Of a stretch of 64,000 nt of DNA, positions 8,018-15,766 are shown one piece after another. Within the stretch, counting starts at the first letter, position 1; the number at the start of each line of letters is the position of its first letter. Source of the stretch: Actinomadura rayongensis (lineage in GTDB: Bacteria > Actinomycetota > Actinomycetes > Streptosporangiales > Streptosporangiaceae). The position numbers and the translations under genes were made by a program. Under the pieces are notes generated by a model. That model did not search any database. It saw only the letters and a list, made by a program, of their open reading frames with translations, and was not told the origin of the DNA. The stretch spans positions 248,001 to 312,000 of the forward strand of contig NZ_WUTW01000007.1 of NCBI RefSeq assembly GCF_009831215.1, given 5' to 3'.

Positions 8018-8767
8018 TCAGCGGGGACCGGGGACGCCCCGGAAGGCGAACGGCGCGGACTCGCGGCCCGGGACGACGAACCACGCCTCGCCGGTGCCTT
8101 CCCCGGCGAGGATGCCGAAGAACGCGTCCACGACGTCGGAGACCTCGAGAATCGGGAACTCGACCGACGTGAGGTGGTCCTTGATCGGGCCGATGATCGC
8201 GGTGTCGGCGAACGACGGGCACAGCGCGTTCACCCGGATGCCCTCGCCCGCGTGCCCGGGGCCGAGCGCGCGGACGAGCCCGACGACGGCGGCCTTGTTC
8301 GTCCCGTAGAGCGGGTCCAGCGGCATCGCGGTGAGCCCGGCCATGCTCGCGGTCGCGACGATGTCGCCGCCGCCGCGGGCGCGCAGCGCGGGCAGGGCCG
8401 CGTGGACGCCGAAGACGACGCCGTCCAGGTTGACGCCCATCACGCGGCGGTAGGCGACGGGGTCGAAGTCGTCGCCGACGCCGAAGCCCGTCGCGACCCC
8501 GGCGTTGAGGAACGCGAGGTCGAGGCCGCCGAACCGGTCGACGGCCGCGGCGACGGCCGCGACGCTGTCGGCGGGGTCGCTGACGTCGCAGCGGACGAAC
8601 ACCGCGTCCAGCTCGGCGGCGAGCGCCCCGCCCCGGTCGGCGTCGATGTCGGCGAGCACCAGCCGGGCGCCGCCCGCGGCGAGGCGGCGGGCGACCGCCG
8701 CGCCGATGCCGTTGGATCCGCCGGTGATGACGGCGACCTTGCCGTCCGGGTCGTACGCGCCCGTCAT
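8018..8767 (-). CDS. SDR family oxidoreductase
   Basis: This 249-residue classical short-chain dehydrogenase has the NAD(P)-binding TGGSNGIGAAVA motif, the NAG strand motif (LAFLNAGVA), a catalytic Ser in ATASMAGLT and the YGTNK active-site pair, followed by PGHAGEGIRVNALCP. DIDAD after the second strand suggests a preference for NAD(H). It lies divergently from an acyl-CoA dehydrogenase across a 45-bp gap holding a perfect palindrome, so both are probably repressed by the TetR protein encoded at 10027-10680. Oxidation of a hydroxyacyl or alcohol intermediate in lipid or xenobiotic breakdown is plausible. Confidence 0.9.
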   Translation of the reverse strand: MTGAYDPDGKVAVITGGSNGIGAAVARRLAAGGARLVLADIDADRGGALAAELDAVFVRCDVSDPADSVAAVAAAVDRFGGLDLAFLNAGVATGFGVGDDFDPVAYRRVMGVNLDGVVFGVHAALPALRARGGGDIVATASMAGLTAMPLDPLYGTNKAAVVGLVRALGPGHAGEGIRVNALCPSFADTAIIGPIKDHLTSVEFPILEVSDVVDAFFGILAGEGTGEAWFVVPGRESAPFAFRGVPGPR

Positions 8768-8782
8768 GGGACCTCCCCATCA

Positions 8783-8804
8783 AGTAACTGACTCGTCAGT
8801 TACT
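8783..8804. promoter_or_regulatory. Palindromic TetR-type operator between divergent SDR and acyl-CoA dehydrogenase genes
   Basis: This is a perfect inverted repeat with 9-bp arms AGTAACTGA / TCAGTTACT and a 4-bp centre CTCG. It ends 8 bp before the acyl-CoA dehydrogenase start and begins 15 bp upstream of the SDR start. The ACTGACnnGTCAGT-like core is typical of TetR repressors of fatty-acid and steroid degradation genes. The likely binder is the TetR protein at 10027-10680. Confidence 0.75.
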
Positions 8805-8812
8805 CTAGCGCC

Positions 8813-10030
8813 ATGGACTTCGCACCGAGCGGGCGCGCCCAGGAGTACCTGGCCCGCCTCCAGGACTTCATGGACGAGCACGTGTACCCCGCCGAGCCGG
8901 TCTACGCCGCGCAGCGCCGGGAGCTGGCCGCCGCCGGACGTCCGCACGACCTCCCGTCCGTCGTGGACGACCTCAAGGCCGAGGCGCGGCGGCGCGGGCT
9001 GTGGAACCTGTTCCTGCCCCACGCGACCGACCCGGCGCACGGGCTGAGCGTCACCGACTACGCCCCGCTCGCCGAGCTGACCGGACGGTCGCCGCTGCTC
9101 GCCCCCGAGGCGCTCAACTGCTCGGCGCCCGACACCGGCAACATGGAGGTCCTCGACCTGTTCGGCACGCCCGAGCAGAAGGAGCGCTGGCTGAAGCCGC
9201 TGCTGGACGGGGCGATCCGGTCCGGCTTCGCGATGACCGAGCCGGACGTCGCCAGCTCCGACGCCCGCAACATCGCCACCCGCATCGAGCGCGACGGCGA
9301 CCACTACGTGATCAACGGCCGCAAGTGGTGGATCACCGGGACGGCCGACCCGCGCTGCGCCGTCCTGATCGTCATGGGCAAGACCGACCCGGAGGGGCAC
9401 CCCTACCGGCAGCAGTCGATGGTGCTCGTCCCGATGGACGCGCCGGGGGTGGAGGTCGTCCGGGCGCTGCCGGTGTTCGGCTACCACGACCAGGAGGGGC
9501 ACTGTGAGATCCGGTTCACCGACGTCCGCGTCCCGGTGGAGAACCTGGTCGGCGAGGAGGGCGGCGGGTTCGCCATCGCGCAGGCCCGGCTCGGGCCCGG
9601 CCGGATCCACCACTGCATGCGGGCGATCGGCATGGCCGAGCGGGCGCTGGAGCTGATGTGCCGGCGGGCCGTGTCGCGGGTGGCGTTCGGCAAGCCTTTG
9701 GCCGCGCAGGGCGTCGTCCGGCAGCAGATCGCCGAGGCGCGGATGGCGATCGAGCAGGCCCGGCTGCTGACGCTCAAGACCGCCTGGCTGATCGACGCGC
9801 ACGGCGTCAAGGCGGCGCGGTCGGAGGTCGCGGCGATCAAGGTGATCGTCCCGCGCACGGCGCTGAAGGTGCTGGACGACGCGATCCAGGTCCACGGCGC
9901 GGGCGGGGTCTCCGACGACTTCCCGCTGGCCGCGATGTGGGCGGGCGCGCGGACGCTGCGGCTCGCCGACGGGCCGGACGAGGTCCACGTCCGGTCGGTG
10001 GCGCGCACCGAGCTGGCGAAGTACGCGTGA
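8813..10030 (+). CDS. Acyl-CoA dehydrogenase (ACAD10/11-like)
   Basis: This 405-residue FAD enzyme oxidises an acyl-CoA thioester at the alpha-beta bond. Family signatures are FAMTEPDVASSDARNI (FAD/substrate loop), GRKWWITGTADPRC, and a C-terminal helical domain with QVHGAGGVSDDFPLA. The opening GRAQEYLARLQDFMDEHVYPAE is characteristic of the ACAD10/11-like subgroup, some of whose members act on unusual or 4-hydroxy acyl-CoAs. The gene follows a perfect operator by 8 bp and its stop overlaps the GTG of the TetR gene (GTGA), so enzyme and regulator are made together. Confidence 0.93.
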   Translation: MDFAPSGRAQEYLARLQDFMDEHVYPAEPVYAAQRRELAAAGRPHDLPSVVDDLKAEARRRGLWNLFLPHATDPAHGLSVTDYAPLAELTGRSPLLAPEALNCSAPDTGNMEVLDLFGTPEQKERWLKPLLDGAIRSGFAMTEPDVASSDARNIATRIERDGDHYVINGRKWWITGTADPRCAVLIVMGKTDPEGHPYRQQSMVLVPMDAPGVEVVRALPVFGYHDQEGHCEIRFTDVRVPVENLVGEEGGGFAIAQARLGPGRIHHCMRAIGMAERALELMCRRAVSRVAFGKPLAAQGVVRQQIAEARMAIEQARLLTLKTAWLIDAHGVKAARSEVAAIKVIVPRTALKVLDDAIQVHGAGGVSDDFPLAAMWAGARTLRLADGPDEVHVRSVARTELAKYA

Positions 10031-10680
10031 CGGACACGGCGGGCCGGCGGCGGATGCCGCACGCCCGGCGCCGGGAGCAGCTGCGCGGGGTCGCGCTCGG
10101 CGAGTTCGGGCGGCGCGGCTACCACGACACGCAGATGGAGCACGTCGCCGCCGCCGCGCAGGTCTCCAAGGCGCTGCTCTACCAGCACTTCCCGTCCAAG
10201 GACGAGCTGTTCGCCGACGTGTCCGCGGCCGTCGTCGCCGAGCTGACCGAGCGGCTGAGCGCGGCGGTGCTGGCCGAGCAGGACTCGGCGGCGCGCATCG
10301 CGGCGATGATCCGGGTGCTGTTCGACTACGCGACCGACGAGCCGGACGCGTGGAGCTTCATCGTCCGCCACCTGGACAAGTTCCAGGGCGGCGGGGAGCT
10401 GCGCGGGCTGCGCGACCGGCTCGGCGCGTCGTTCGCGGGGCTGCTGCTCGTCCGGCGCCGCAGCGACCCGACGCTGTCGCCCGCCGCGCTCGCGGTGAAC
10501 GAGCGGCGGGCACGGCTGCTCGTCCCGCTGATGTACGGGGCGATCCTGTCGTCGGTGTCGTGGTGGCTGGAGCATCCCGACACCGCGCGGGACGAGGCCG
10601 AGGCGATGGCGCTGGAGTTCATCTGGCTCGGGCTGGACCGGCTGCGCTCTGGGGAGCGCATGGAGCACCACGTCCGGTGA
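10027..10680 (+). CDS. TetR/AcrR family transcriptional regulator
   Basis: This is a 217-residue regulator. The N-terminal HTH (about residues 12-62) reads RREQLRGVALGEFGRRGYHD followed by VSKALLYQHFPSKDELF, the TetR_N signature; the rest is the all-helical ligand-binding and dimerisation domain. The GTG at 10027 was chosen because it overlaps the acyl-CoA dehydrogenase stop by 4 bp. It probably represses the divergent SDR/quinone-reductase and acyl-CoA dehydrogenase units by binding the palindrome at 8783-8804, with an acyl-CoA or similar metabolite as inducer; this is inferred from position. Confidence 0.92.
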   Translation: MTDTAGRRRMPHARRREQLRGVALGEFGRRGYHDTQMEHVAAAAQVSKALLYQHFPSKDELFADVSAAVVAELTERLSAAVLAEQDSAARIAAMIRVLFDYATDEPDAWSFIVRHLDKFQGGGELRGLRDRLGASFAGLLLVRRRSDPTLSPAALAVNERRARLLVPLMYGAILSSVSWWLEHPDTARDEAEAMALEFIWLGLDRLRSGERMEHHVR

Positions 10681-10681
10681 G

Positions 10682-12142
10682 TCAGCGCTGTCCGGTCGTC
10701 GGGACGGTCAGGGACGCGCCGGTCACGTCCACCGCGCCGGCGGCCTTCTGGCCGGTGAACAGCGCGGTGCCGTCGGTGATCTGCAGGACGAGGCGGCTGC
10801 CCGGCGCGACCGTCCAGGAGACGGCCTCCAGGTCGCGGGTGAGCGTCCGCTTTTCGCCGTCGAGCGTGACGGGCAGCGGGGTGGCCTGGTTGCCGACGAC
10901 GACGCCCGTCTTCTGGTCGACGATCTGGGCGTAGAGCGCGGTGCGGTCGTTGAACGCGTTGCCCTTATAGGTGAACGTCAGGTGGGGGACGCCGAGTGCC
11001 TGGCCCGGTGCGCGCGGCGCGGGGATCGGGATGTCGAGCGCGTGGGACGCGGGGGCGGCGGCGATCTGGGAGCCGGAGGAGTCGAACGGGCTGATCGTCA
11101 GGCGGCCCTTGCCCTTGGCCTTCAGCGCGCCGGTGGGCTTGGGCGGGTAGGCGGGGGCGGAGCGGTAGACGCCGTCCTGGTCGATGTACTCGAAGCCGGG
11201 GCCGGTCGGGACGTTCTTCTTCTTGAGGTAGCGGTCGAACCAGGCGAGCGTGCGGGCCGTCAGGCGGTCGGCGGGGCCGGGCTTGGTCGTGCACTCACCG
11301 TGGCCGCCGCAGAACCAGATCATCTTGACGGGCGCGCCGTTGGCCTTGATCCGCTGGTAGAAGCCGATGCCCTCGCGCAGCGTGAAGAGGGTGTCGACGG
11401 TGCCCTGGACGACGAGCGTGGGGATCTTGATGTTCTTGACCAGGTCGCCCGCGCCCGCGCCCTCGAACCAGCGGGCGGTGGCGTCCGACAGCGTCCCGGT
11501 GAGCAGGCCCTCGGCGCAGCCTCGCGCGACCTGGTCCGCGACCCGGTTGCCGTTGAGCATGCCGCCCGCGCACAGCAGCAGGCCCCAGCCCGCCTTGAAC
11601 ACGTCGTCGGGGTAGAGGCTGCGGCGGACGTTGGTGAACGCGATGGTCGGGACGATGGCGTCCACGCGGGCGTCCGTCCCGGCCGCGACGAGCTGGATGC
11701 CGCCGCCGTAGCTGCCGCCCGCCATGCCGAGGCGCGGGTCGTTCTTGCGGTCGAGCTGGGCTTCGGGCTGCTTCGCCGTCCAGTCGATGATCTTGCGGAC
11801 GTCGCGGCCCTCGACCTCGGGCCGGTCCACGTGGGCGGCGCCGGGCGAGCCGAAGCCGCGCGCGTTCCAGGTGACGACGTTGTAGCCCGCGGTCGTGAAC
11901 GCCTTGAGGTCGCCCTTGGCCGGGTCGGTGGCGGCGCGTCCGCCCCAGCCGTGGCCGAGCAGGATCGTGGGCGCCTTCGCGCCCTGCTTCAGGCCCGCGG
12001 CGGGGAAGAAGTAAGTCGCGATCTTCGTGCCGTCGAACGAGGTGACCTCGGCGGACCGGCCGCCCGCGGCGTGCGCCGGGACGGCCCCGGCGAGGACGAG
12101 CGCCCCGGCGACCGCGACGGGCAGAACGGGACGGCGTGCCAT
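10682..12142 (-). CDS. Secreted CocE/NonD-type alpha/beta hydrolase (X-Pro dipeptidyl-peptidase-like)
   Basis: This 486-residue protein has a signal peptide (RRP near the start, a hydrophobic core, and cleavage after AHA near residue 28). An alpha/beta hydrolase domain follows, with the HGWGG oxyanion region, the nucleophile elbow GGSYGG, an Asp in QGTVDTLF and a His in GGHGEC. The C-terminal ~170 residues form a jelly-roll-like domain as in X-Pro dipeptidyl peptidases and CocE esterases. The substrate may be a peptide or an ester. The ATG at 12142 follows a CGGAGG-like site; an upstream in-frame ATG at 12193 lacks one and would bury the signal peptide. The gene is convergent with the TetR gene, with a 1-bp gap. 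Confidence 0.88.
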   Translation of the reverse strand: MARRPVLPVAVAGALVLAGAVPAHAAGGRSAEVTSFDGTKIATYFFPAAGLKQGAKAPTILLGHGWGGRAATDPAKGDLKAFTTAGYNVVTWNARGFGSPGAAHVDRPEVEGRDVRKIIDWTAKQPEAQLDRKNDPRLGMAGGSYGGGIQLVAAGTDARVDAIVPTIAFTNVRRSLYPDDVFKAGWGLLLCAGGMLNGNRVADQVARGCAEGLLTGTLSDATARWFEGAGAGDLVKNIKIPTLVVQGTVDTLFTLREGIGFYQRIKANGAPVKMIWFCGGHGECTTKPGPADRLTARTLAWFDRYLKKKNVPTGPGFEYIDQDGVYRSAPAYPPKPTGALKAKGKGRLTISPFDSSGSQIAAAPASHALDIPIPAPRAPGQALGVPHLTFTYKGNAFNDRTALYAQIVDQKTGVVVGNQATPLPVTLDGEKRTLTRDLEAVSWTVAPGSRLVLQITDGTALFTGQKAAGAVDVTGASLTVPTTGQR

Positions 12143-12395
12143 GCCGGGCCTCCGAGGGGTAGAAACCGGAAATAAGCGACTGATTTCTATCACTCGTGAT
12201 CACCGGTGGCCAGACCGGACCGGCCGCTATCAGATCGTGACCGGACGGCACGGGCCGGTGACCTGGTACGAACCGTCCCGCCGCCCGCGCCGGGCCGGCG
12301 AAGCGCGCGGGTCGTCCCCCAGCCGGGCCGCGCGCCGTTACCATTCCCGAAGTGTCAAGATCCCGTTGGCATGATCTGGACCGGAACGGCGTGAA

Positions 12396-13226
12396 ATGGA
12401 CGACCTCGATCTGCGGCCCCGGCTGCCCGGCAACCTGCCGCAGCTCTTCGCCGACGGCGCCGCGGGACGGGTCCTCACCACGCCGCTGCCGCCCGGCGAC
12501 CTCGTCTGGCCCGACCCCGGTTATCCGCAGCGCCAGATCCAGCTCCGTCCCGCGTTCTGGGTGAGCGACGAGCCCGTCACCGGCGAGCTGTGGGCGCGGC
12601 TGCGCGCCGAGCACGAGCGGTCCGGGCTCTGGCCGCTGCTGCTGGACGAGTCCGACCAGCCCTGGGCCGCCGGGCAGATCGCGCCCGAGCCCGTCGAGGA
12701 CATCGGCAACTACGCCCCGATCGCGTTCATGTCCGAGGTGTGGACCGACTGGGCCGAGCAGGCGACCGCCGAGGAGGCCCACGACCTCGCCCCGTTCGGC
12801 CTCGAATGCCCCGGCCCCGCCCCGCGCGGCGCCGCGATGGACGACCCCGGCGCCGTCGCCGACCGGCACGCCCGCTCGCTCGCCGGGCGCGGCCTGTCCC
12901 TCGGGCTCGTCGCGGTGGAGCGCGGCGCGGACGCGCTGACGGCCGCCGGCTGGCAGGGCGCGCTGAACCACAACGAGTGGACGGCGCCGCTGTCGGCCGT
13001 CGTTCGGAGCTGGGAGGACCGGTTCGCGGCGCGCGTCGTCGGGATGGGCTTCAACACGCTGGAGCTGTCCGTCGCGGCCCCGCCGGTGACGGCCCGGCAC
13101 GCGCTCCAGGTCGCCGCCGAGCACTGGGCGTTCTGCCCCGACATTCTCTTCCAGGGGCCCGGGACGCTCGCCGGGTACGCCGAGGAGATCCGCGGCAAGA
13201 CGTGGTGGTCGTTCTGGTGGGACTGA
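12396..13226 (+). CDS. DUF4253 domain-containing protein
   Basis: This 276-residue protein has a C-terminal DUF4253 domain (about residues 165-276), recognised from SAVVRSWEDRFAARVVGMGF, the strand TLELSVAAPP, and AAEHWAFCPDILFQGP followed by the terminal WWSFWWD. The N-terminal half is variable and acidic. DUF4253 proteins are widespread single-copy or multi-copy actinobacterial proteins of unknown function, sometimes adjacent to immunity or toxin genes; no such partner is seen here. There is no signal peptide or membrane segment, so a cytoplasmic location is likely. Confidence 0.82.
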   Translation: MDDLDLRPRLPGNLPQLFADGAAGRVLTTPLPPGDLVWPDPGYPQRQIQLRPAFWVSDEPVTGELWARLRAEHERSGLWPLLLDESDQPWAAGQIAPEPVEDIGNYAPIAFMSEVWTDWAEQATAEEAHDLAPFGLECPGPAPRGAAMDDPGAVADRHARSLAGRGLSLGLVAVERGADALTAAGWQGALNHNEWTAPLSAVVRSWEDRFAARVVGMGFNTLELSVAAPPVTARHALQVAAEHWAFCPDILFQGPGTLAGYAEEIRGKTWWSFWWD

Positions 13227-13230
13227 CCCG

Positions 13231-13824
13231 TCAGTCCGCGCGCAGCATCCGCAGCGCGAGGTGGGCGTAGAGGGCGCCGATCTCGTCGGGGGTGCGCGGG
13301 CCGTCCGGGCGGTACCAGCGGCAGACGTCGATGGCGAGGGACGCGAGGGCGCGGCTCGTCCCGTCCACGTCGGCGACGTCGAACTCCCCCGCCGCCGCGC
13401 CCGCCCGCACCGCGTCGCGCAACAGCGTCCGGACCTCGCGGCGCAGGGCGGCGATCTCCTTCGCGTGCTCGGCCTCCAGCGCGCCCAGCTCGTTCTGGAT
13501 GACCCGCGCGGCGTGGTGGTGGCGGGCGTGCCAGCTTGCGAACGCGTACATCAGCGCCCGGATCCGCGCAGAGTGCCCGTCTTTGTCCCGCGTCGCCGCC
13601 CGCAGCGTCTCCAGCACCGAGACGTGGACGCGCTCGGCGATGCGGTACAGCAGGTCCGCCTTGGTGCGGTAGTGGACGTACAGCGCGGCGGGGCTCATTC
13701 CGGCCGCCGCCGCGATCTGCCGCGTGGACGTGCCGTGATAGCCCAGCTCGGCGAAGGCGTCCACGGCGGCGGTCAGCATGCGCCGCGACGCCTCGGGAGT
13801 GACGGCGTCCCACATCTCGTCCAC
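13231..13824 (-). CDS. TetR family transcriptional regulator
   Basis: This is a 197-residue regulator with a TetR_N helix-turn-helix at residues ~12-60 (LTAAVDAFAELGYHGTSTRQ, then MSPAALYVHYRTKADLLY). The C-terminal domain includes an arginine/histidine-rich helix (SWHARHHHAARVIQNEL) seen in TetR regulators of lipid metabolism of the KstR2 type. It is divergent from the acyl-CoA dehydrogenase at 13891 with an imperfect palindrome between them, so local autoregulation and control of that gene are likely. Confidence 0.9.
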   Translation of the reverse strand: MDEMWDAVTPEASRRMLTAAVDAFAELGYHGTSTRQIAAAAGMSPAALYVHYRTKADLLYRIAERVHVSVLETLRAATRDKDGHSARIRALMYAFASWHARHHHAARVIQNELGALEAEHAKEIAALRREVRTLLRDAVRAGAAAGEFDVADVDGTSRALASLAIDVCRWYRPDGPRTPDEIGALYAHLALRMLRAD

Positions 13825-13833
13825 CGGCTCATC

Positions 13834-13849
13834 CTAAGCGGACGCTCAG
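13834..13849. promoter_or_regulatory. Imperfect palindromic operator between TetR and acyl-CoA dehydrogenase genes
   Basis: The sequence CTAAGCG GA CGCTCAG is a near-perfect inverted repeat with one mismatched pair. It lies 9 bp from the TetR start and 41 bp before the dehydrogenase start, resembling operators of TetR lipid-catabolism repressors (GAGCG / CGCTC cores). Confidence 0.6.
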
Positions 13850-13890
13850 TACACTGGCGGCGACATCGGTGAGTCCGGGAGGTTCCAGCC

Positions 13891-15036
13891 ATGCGCCGTA
13901 CCGTCTTCGAGGCCGAGCACGAGCTGTTCCGCGCGTCCGTCCGGGAGTTCGTGGAGCGGACGCTGCTGCCTTTGGACGAGACGATCCGCACTGAGCGTGC
14001 GCTCAGGCGCTCGGTGTGGCTGGAGGCGGGCCGTCAGGGCTTCCTGGGCATGCAGGTTCCCACGCAGTTCGGCGGCCAGGACGCGGGCGACTTCCGGTAC
14101 AACGCCGTCCTCGGCGAAGAACTGGCGCGGGTGGCCGTCGCCTACAACTCGATCGTGAGCATCCACACCGACATCTGCGCGCCCTACCTGCTGGAACTGG
14201 CGACGGACGAGGCAAAGGCCCGCTGGCTGCCGAAATTCTGCACCGGCGAGCTGATCACGGCGATCGGAATGACCGAACCGTCCGGCGGCTCCGACCTGGC
14301 CGCCCTGCGCACGACGGCCGTCCGCGACGGCGACGCCTGGGTGATCAACGGCTCGAAGACCTTCATCACCAACGGCGGCCACGCCGACCTCGTGATCGTC
14401 GCGGCGAAAACCGACCCGTCACGCGGCGCCAAAGGCATCACCCTCTTCGGCGTAGAAGCCGACACCCCCGGCTTCACCCGCGGCACCAAACTGGACAAGG
14501 TAGGCCAGCCGGAAGCGGACACGTCCGAGCTGTACTTCACCGACGTCCGCGTCCCCGACACGTTCCGGATCGGCGACCTGGACCGAGGCTTCATCCACAT
14601 GATGGAACGCCTCCCCCAAGAACGTCTTTCCTGCGCGATCGCGAACGTGGCCCACGCACGCGGCGTCCTGGACGAGACCATCACCTACGCGAAAGACCGC
14701 AAAGCCTTCGGCCAACCGATCGGTTCCTTCCAGCACAACAAGTTCCTGATAGCCGAACTCATCACCAAACTCGACGTGGCCCAGGCCTACGTCGACCAGT
14801 GCCTGGCCGCCCACACCACCGGCGACCTGAACTCCGTAGACGCATCAAAGGCCAAATACTGGACGTCCGAAGTCCAGAACGAGGTGATCGACGCCTGCGT
14901 CCAACTCTTCGGCGGCTACGGCTACATGCGCGAATACCGCGTCGCCCGCGCCTGGATGGACGCCCGCGTCACCCGCATCTGGGCCGGCTCCAACGAGATC
15001 ATGAAAGAGATCATCGCCCGCTCCACCGGCCTCTAG
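13891..15036 (+). CDS. Acyl-CoA dehydrogenase (long-chain/LCAD-type)
   Basis: This is a 381-residue FAD-dependent acyl-CoA dehydrogenase. Signatures are IGMTEPSGGSDLAALRT (residues ~125-141), GSKTFITNGGHADL and, near the end, QLFGGYGYMREYRVARAW with RIWAGSNEIMKEI. The usual catalytic Glu of medium-chain enzymes in the last motif is replaced (WAGSNEI), while Glu244 in LPQERL matches the catalytic base of long-chain and isovaleryl-type enzymes. The second half uses A-ending codons (AAA, GAA, GTA) more than neighbouring genes. It is divergent from the TetR gene at 13231-13824, its likely repressor. Confidence 0.93.
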   Translation: MRRTVFEAEHELFRASVREFVERTLLPLDETIRTERALRRSVWLEAGRQGFLGMQVPTQFGGQDAGDFRYNAVLGEELARVAVAYNSIVSIHTDICAPYLLELATDEAKARWLPKFCTGELITAIGMTEPSGGSDLAALRTTAVRDGDAWVINGSKTFITNGGHADLVIVAAKTDPSRGAKGITLFGVEADTPGFTRGTKLDKVGQPEADTSELYFTDVRVPDTFRIGDLDRGFIHMMERLPQERLSCAIANVAHARGVLDETITYAKDRKAFGQPIGSFQHNKFLIAELITKLDVAQAYVDQCLAAHTTGDLNSVDASKAKYWTSEVQNEVIDACVQLFGGYGYMREYRVARAWMDARVTRIWAGSNEIMKEIIARSTGL

Positions 15037-15115
15037 CCCGACCTGCACCTTCATGCATTTTGTGGCGACCCGCCCTGGCCACATGCTGAGGAGGGCCGGG
15101 GCCCTGTCGCTGTGG

Positions 15116-15766
15116 TCATCCGGCGAGTCCGGCAGCGTAGGCGAAGATCACGGCATGGACGCGGTCCCGTGCATTGATCTTTGCGAGGACCCGGCCGACG
15201 TGGGTTTTGACCGTGGACTCCGAGAGGGTGAGCCGCTCGGCGATCTCGCTGTTGCTCAGCCCTTCGGCGATGGCGTTCAGGACCTGACGCTCACGATCGG
15301 TCAGCGTGGCGAGGCGGGGATCGCTTTCGTGGTGGACGGCGAGCCGGTGGGTGTGGGCATCCAGCAGGCGTCGCGTCAGCCGGGGCGCGACAATCGCGTC
15401 TCCCGCGGCCACCGCGCGGATGCCGACGAGCAGTTCCTCGGGCAGGGCGTCCTTCAGCAGGAAGCCGCTCGCCCCGGCGCGGAGCGCTGCGAAGGCGTAC
15501 TCATCGAGGTCGAAGGTGGTCAGGACGAGAACCCGGGACCGTCCGCCCGCCGCCACGATCCGGCGTGTGGCCTCGATGCCGTCCATGCCGGGCATCCGGA
15601 CGTCCATGAGGACCACGTCGGGTGACAGGTCGGCGGTGCGCCGGACGGCCTCGCTGCCCGTCCCCGCCTCGCCGACGACGGTCGCGATGTCGGGCCGGCT
15701 TTCCAGGAGCATCCGGAAGCCCATCCGCTGCAAGGGTTGATCATCGACGATCAGGACGCCGGTCAT
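15116..15766 (-). CDS. NarL-type response regulator of an ABC/two-component operon
   Basis: This 216-residue response regulator has Asp55 in VVLMDVRMPG as phosphoacceptor, DD at 8-9, the conserved Thr (VLTTFD) and Lys (GFLLKD), and a LuxR-type HTH from about residue 150 (LTDRERQVLNAIAEGLSNSEI, TVKTHVGRVL). Its start overlaps the stop of the histidine kinase gene (ATGA), so the two form a pair. It is the last gene of a four-gene operon with an ABC exporter, which it probably regulates in response to membrane or antibiotic stress, as in related LiaRS/DesKR-like systems. Confidence 0.94.
   Translation of the reverse strand: MTGVLIVDDQPLQRMGFRMLLESRPDIATVVGEAGTGSEAVRRTADLSPDVVLMDVRMPGMDGIEATRRIVAAGGRSRVLVLTTFDLDEYAFAALRAGASGFLLKDALPEELLVGIRAVAAGDAIVAPRLTRRLLDAHTHRLAVHHESDPRLATLTDRERQVLNAIAEGLSNSEIAERLTLSESTVKTHVGRVLAKINARDRVHAVIFAYAAGLAG

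Noticed and set aside
12189..12200. ATCAC TC GTGAT palindrome upstream of the secreted hydrolase gene
   Set aside because: The arms are only 5 bp and no nearby regulator or second copy supports an operator.
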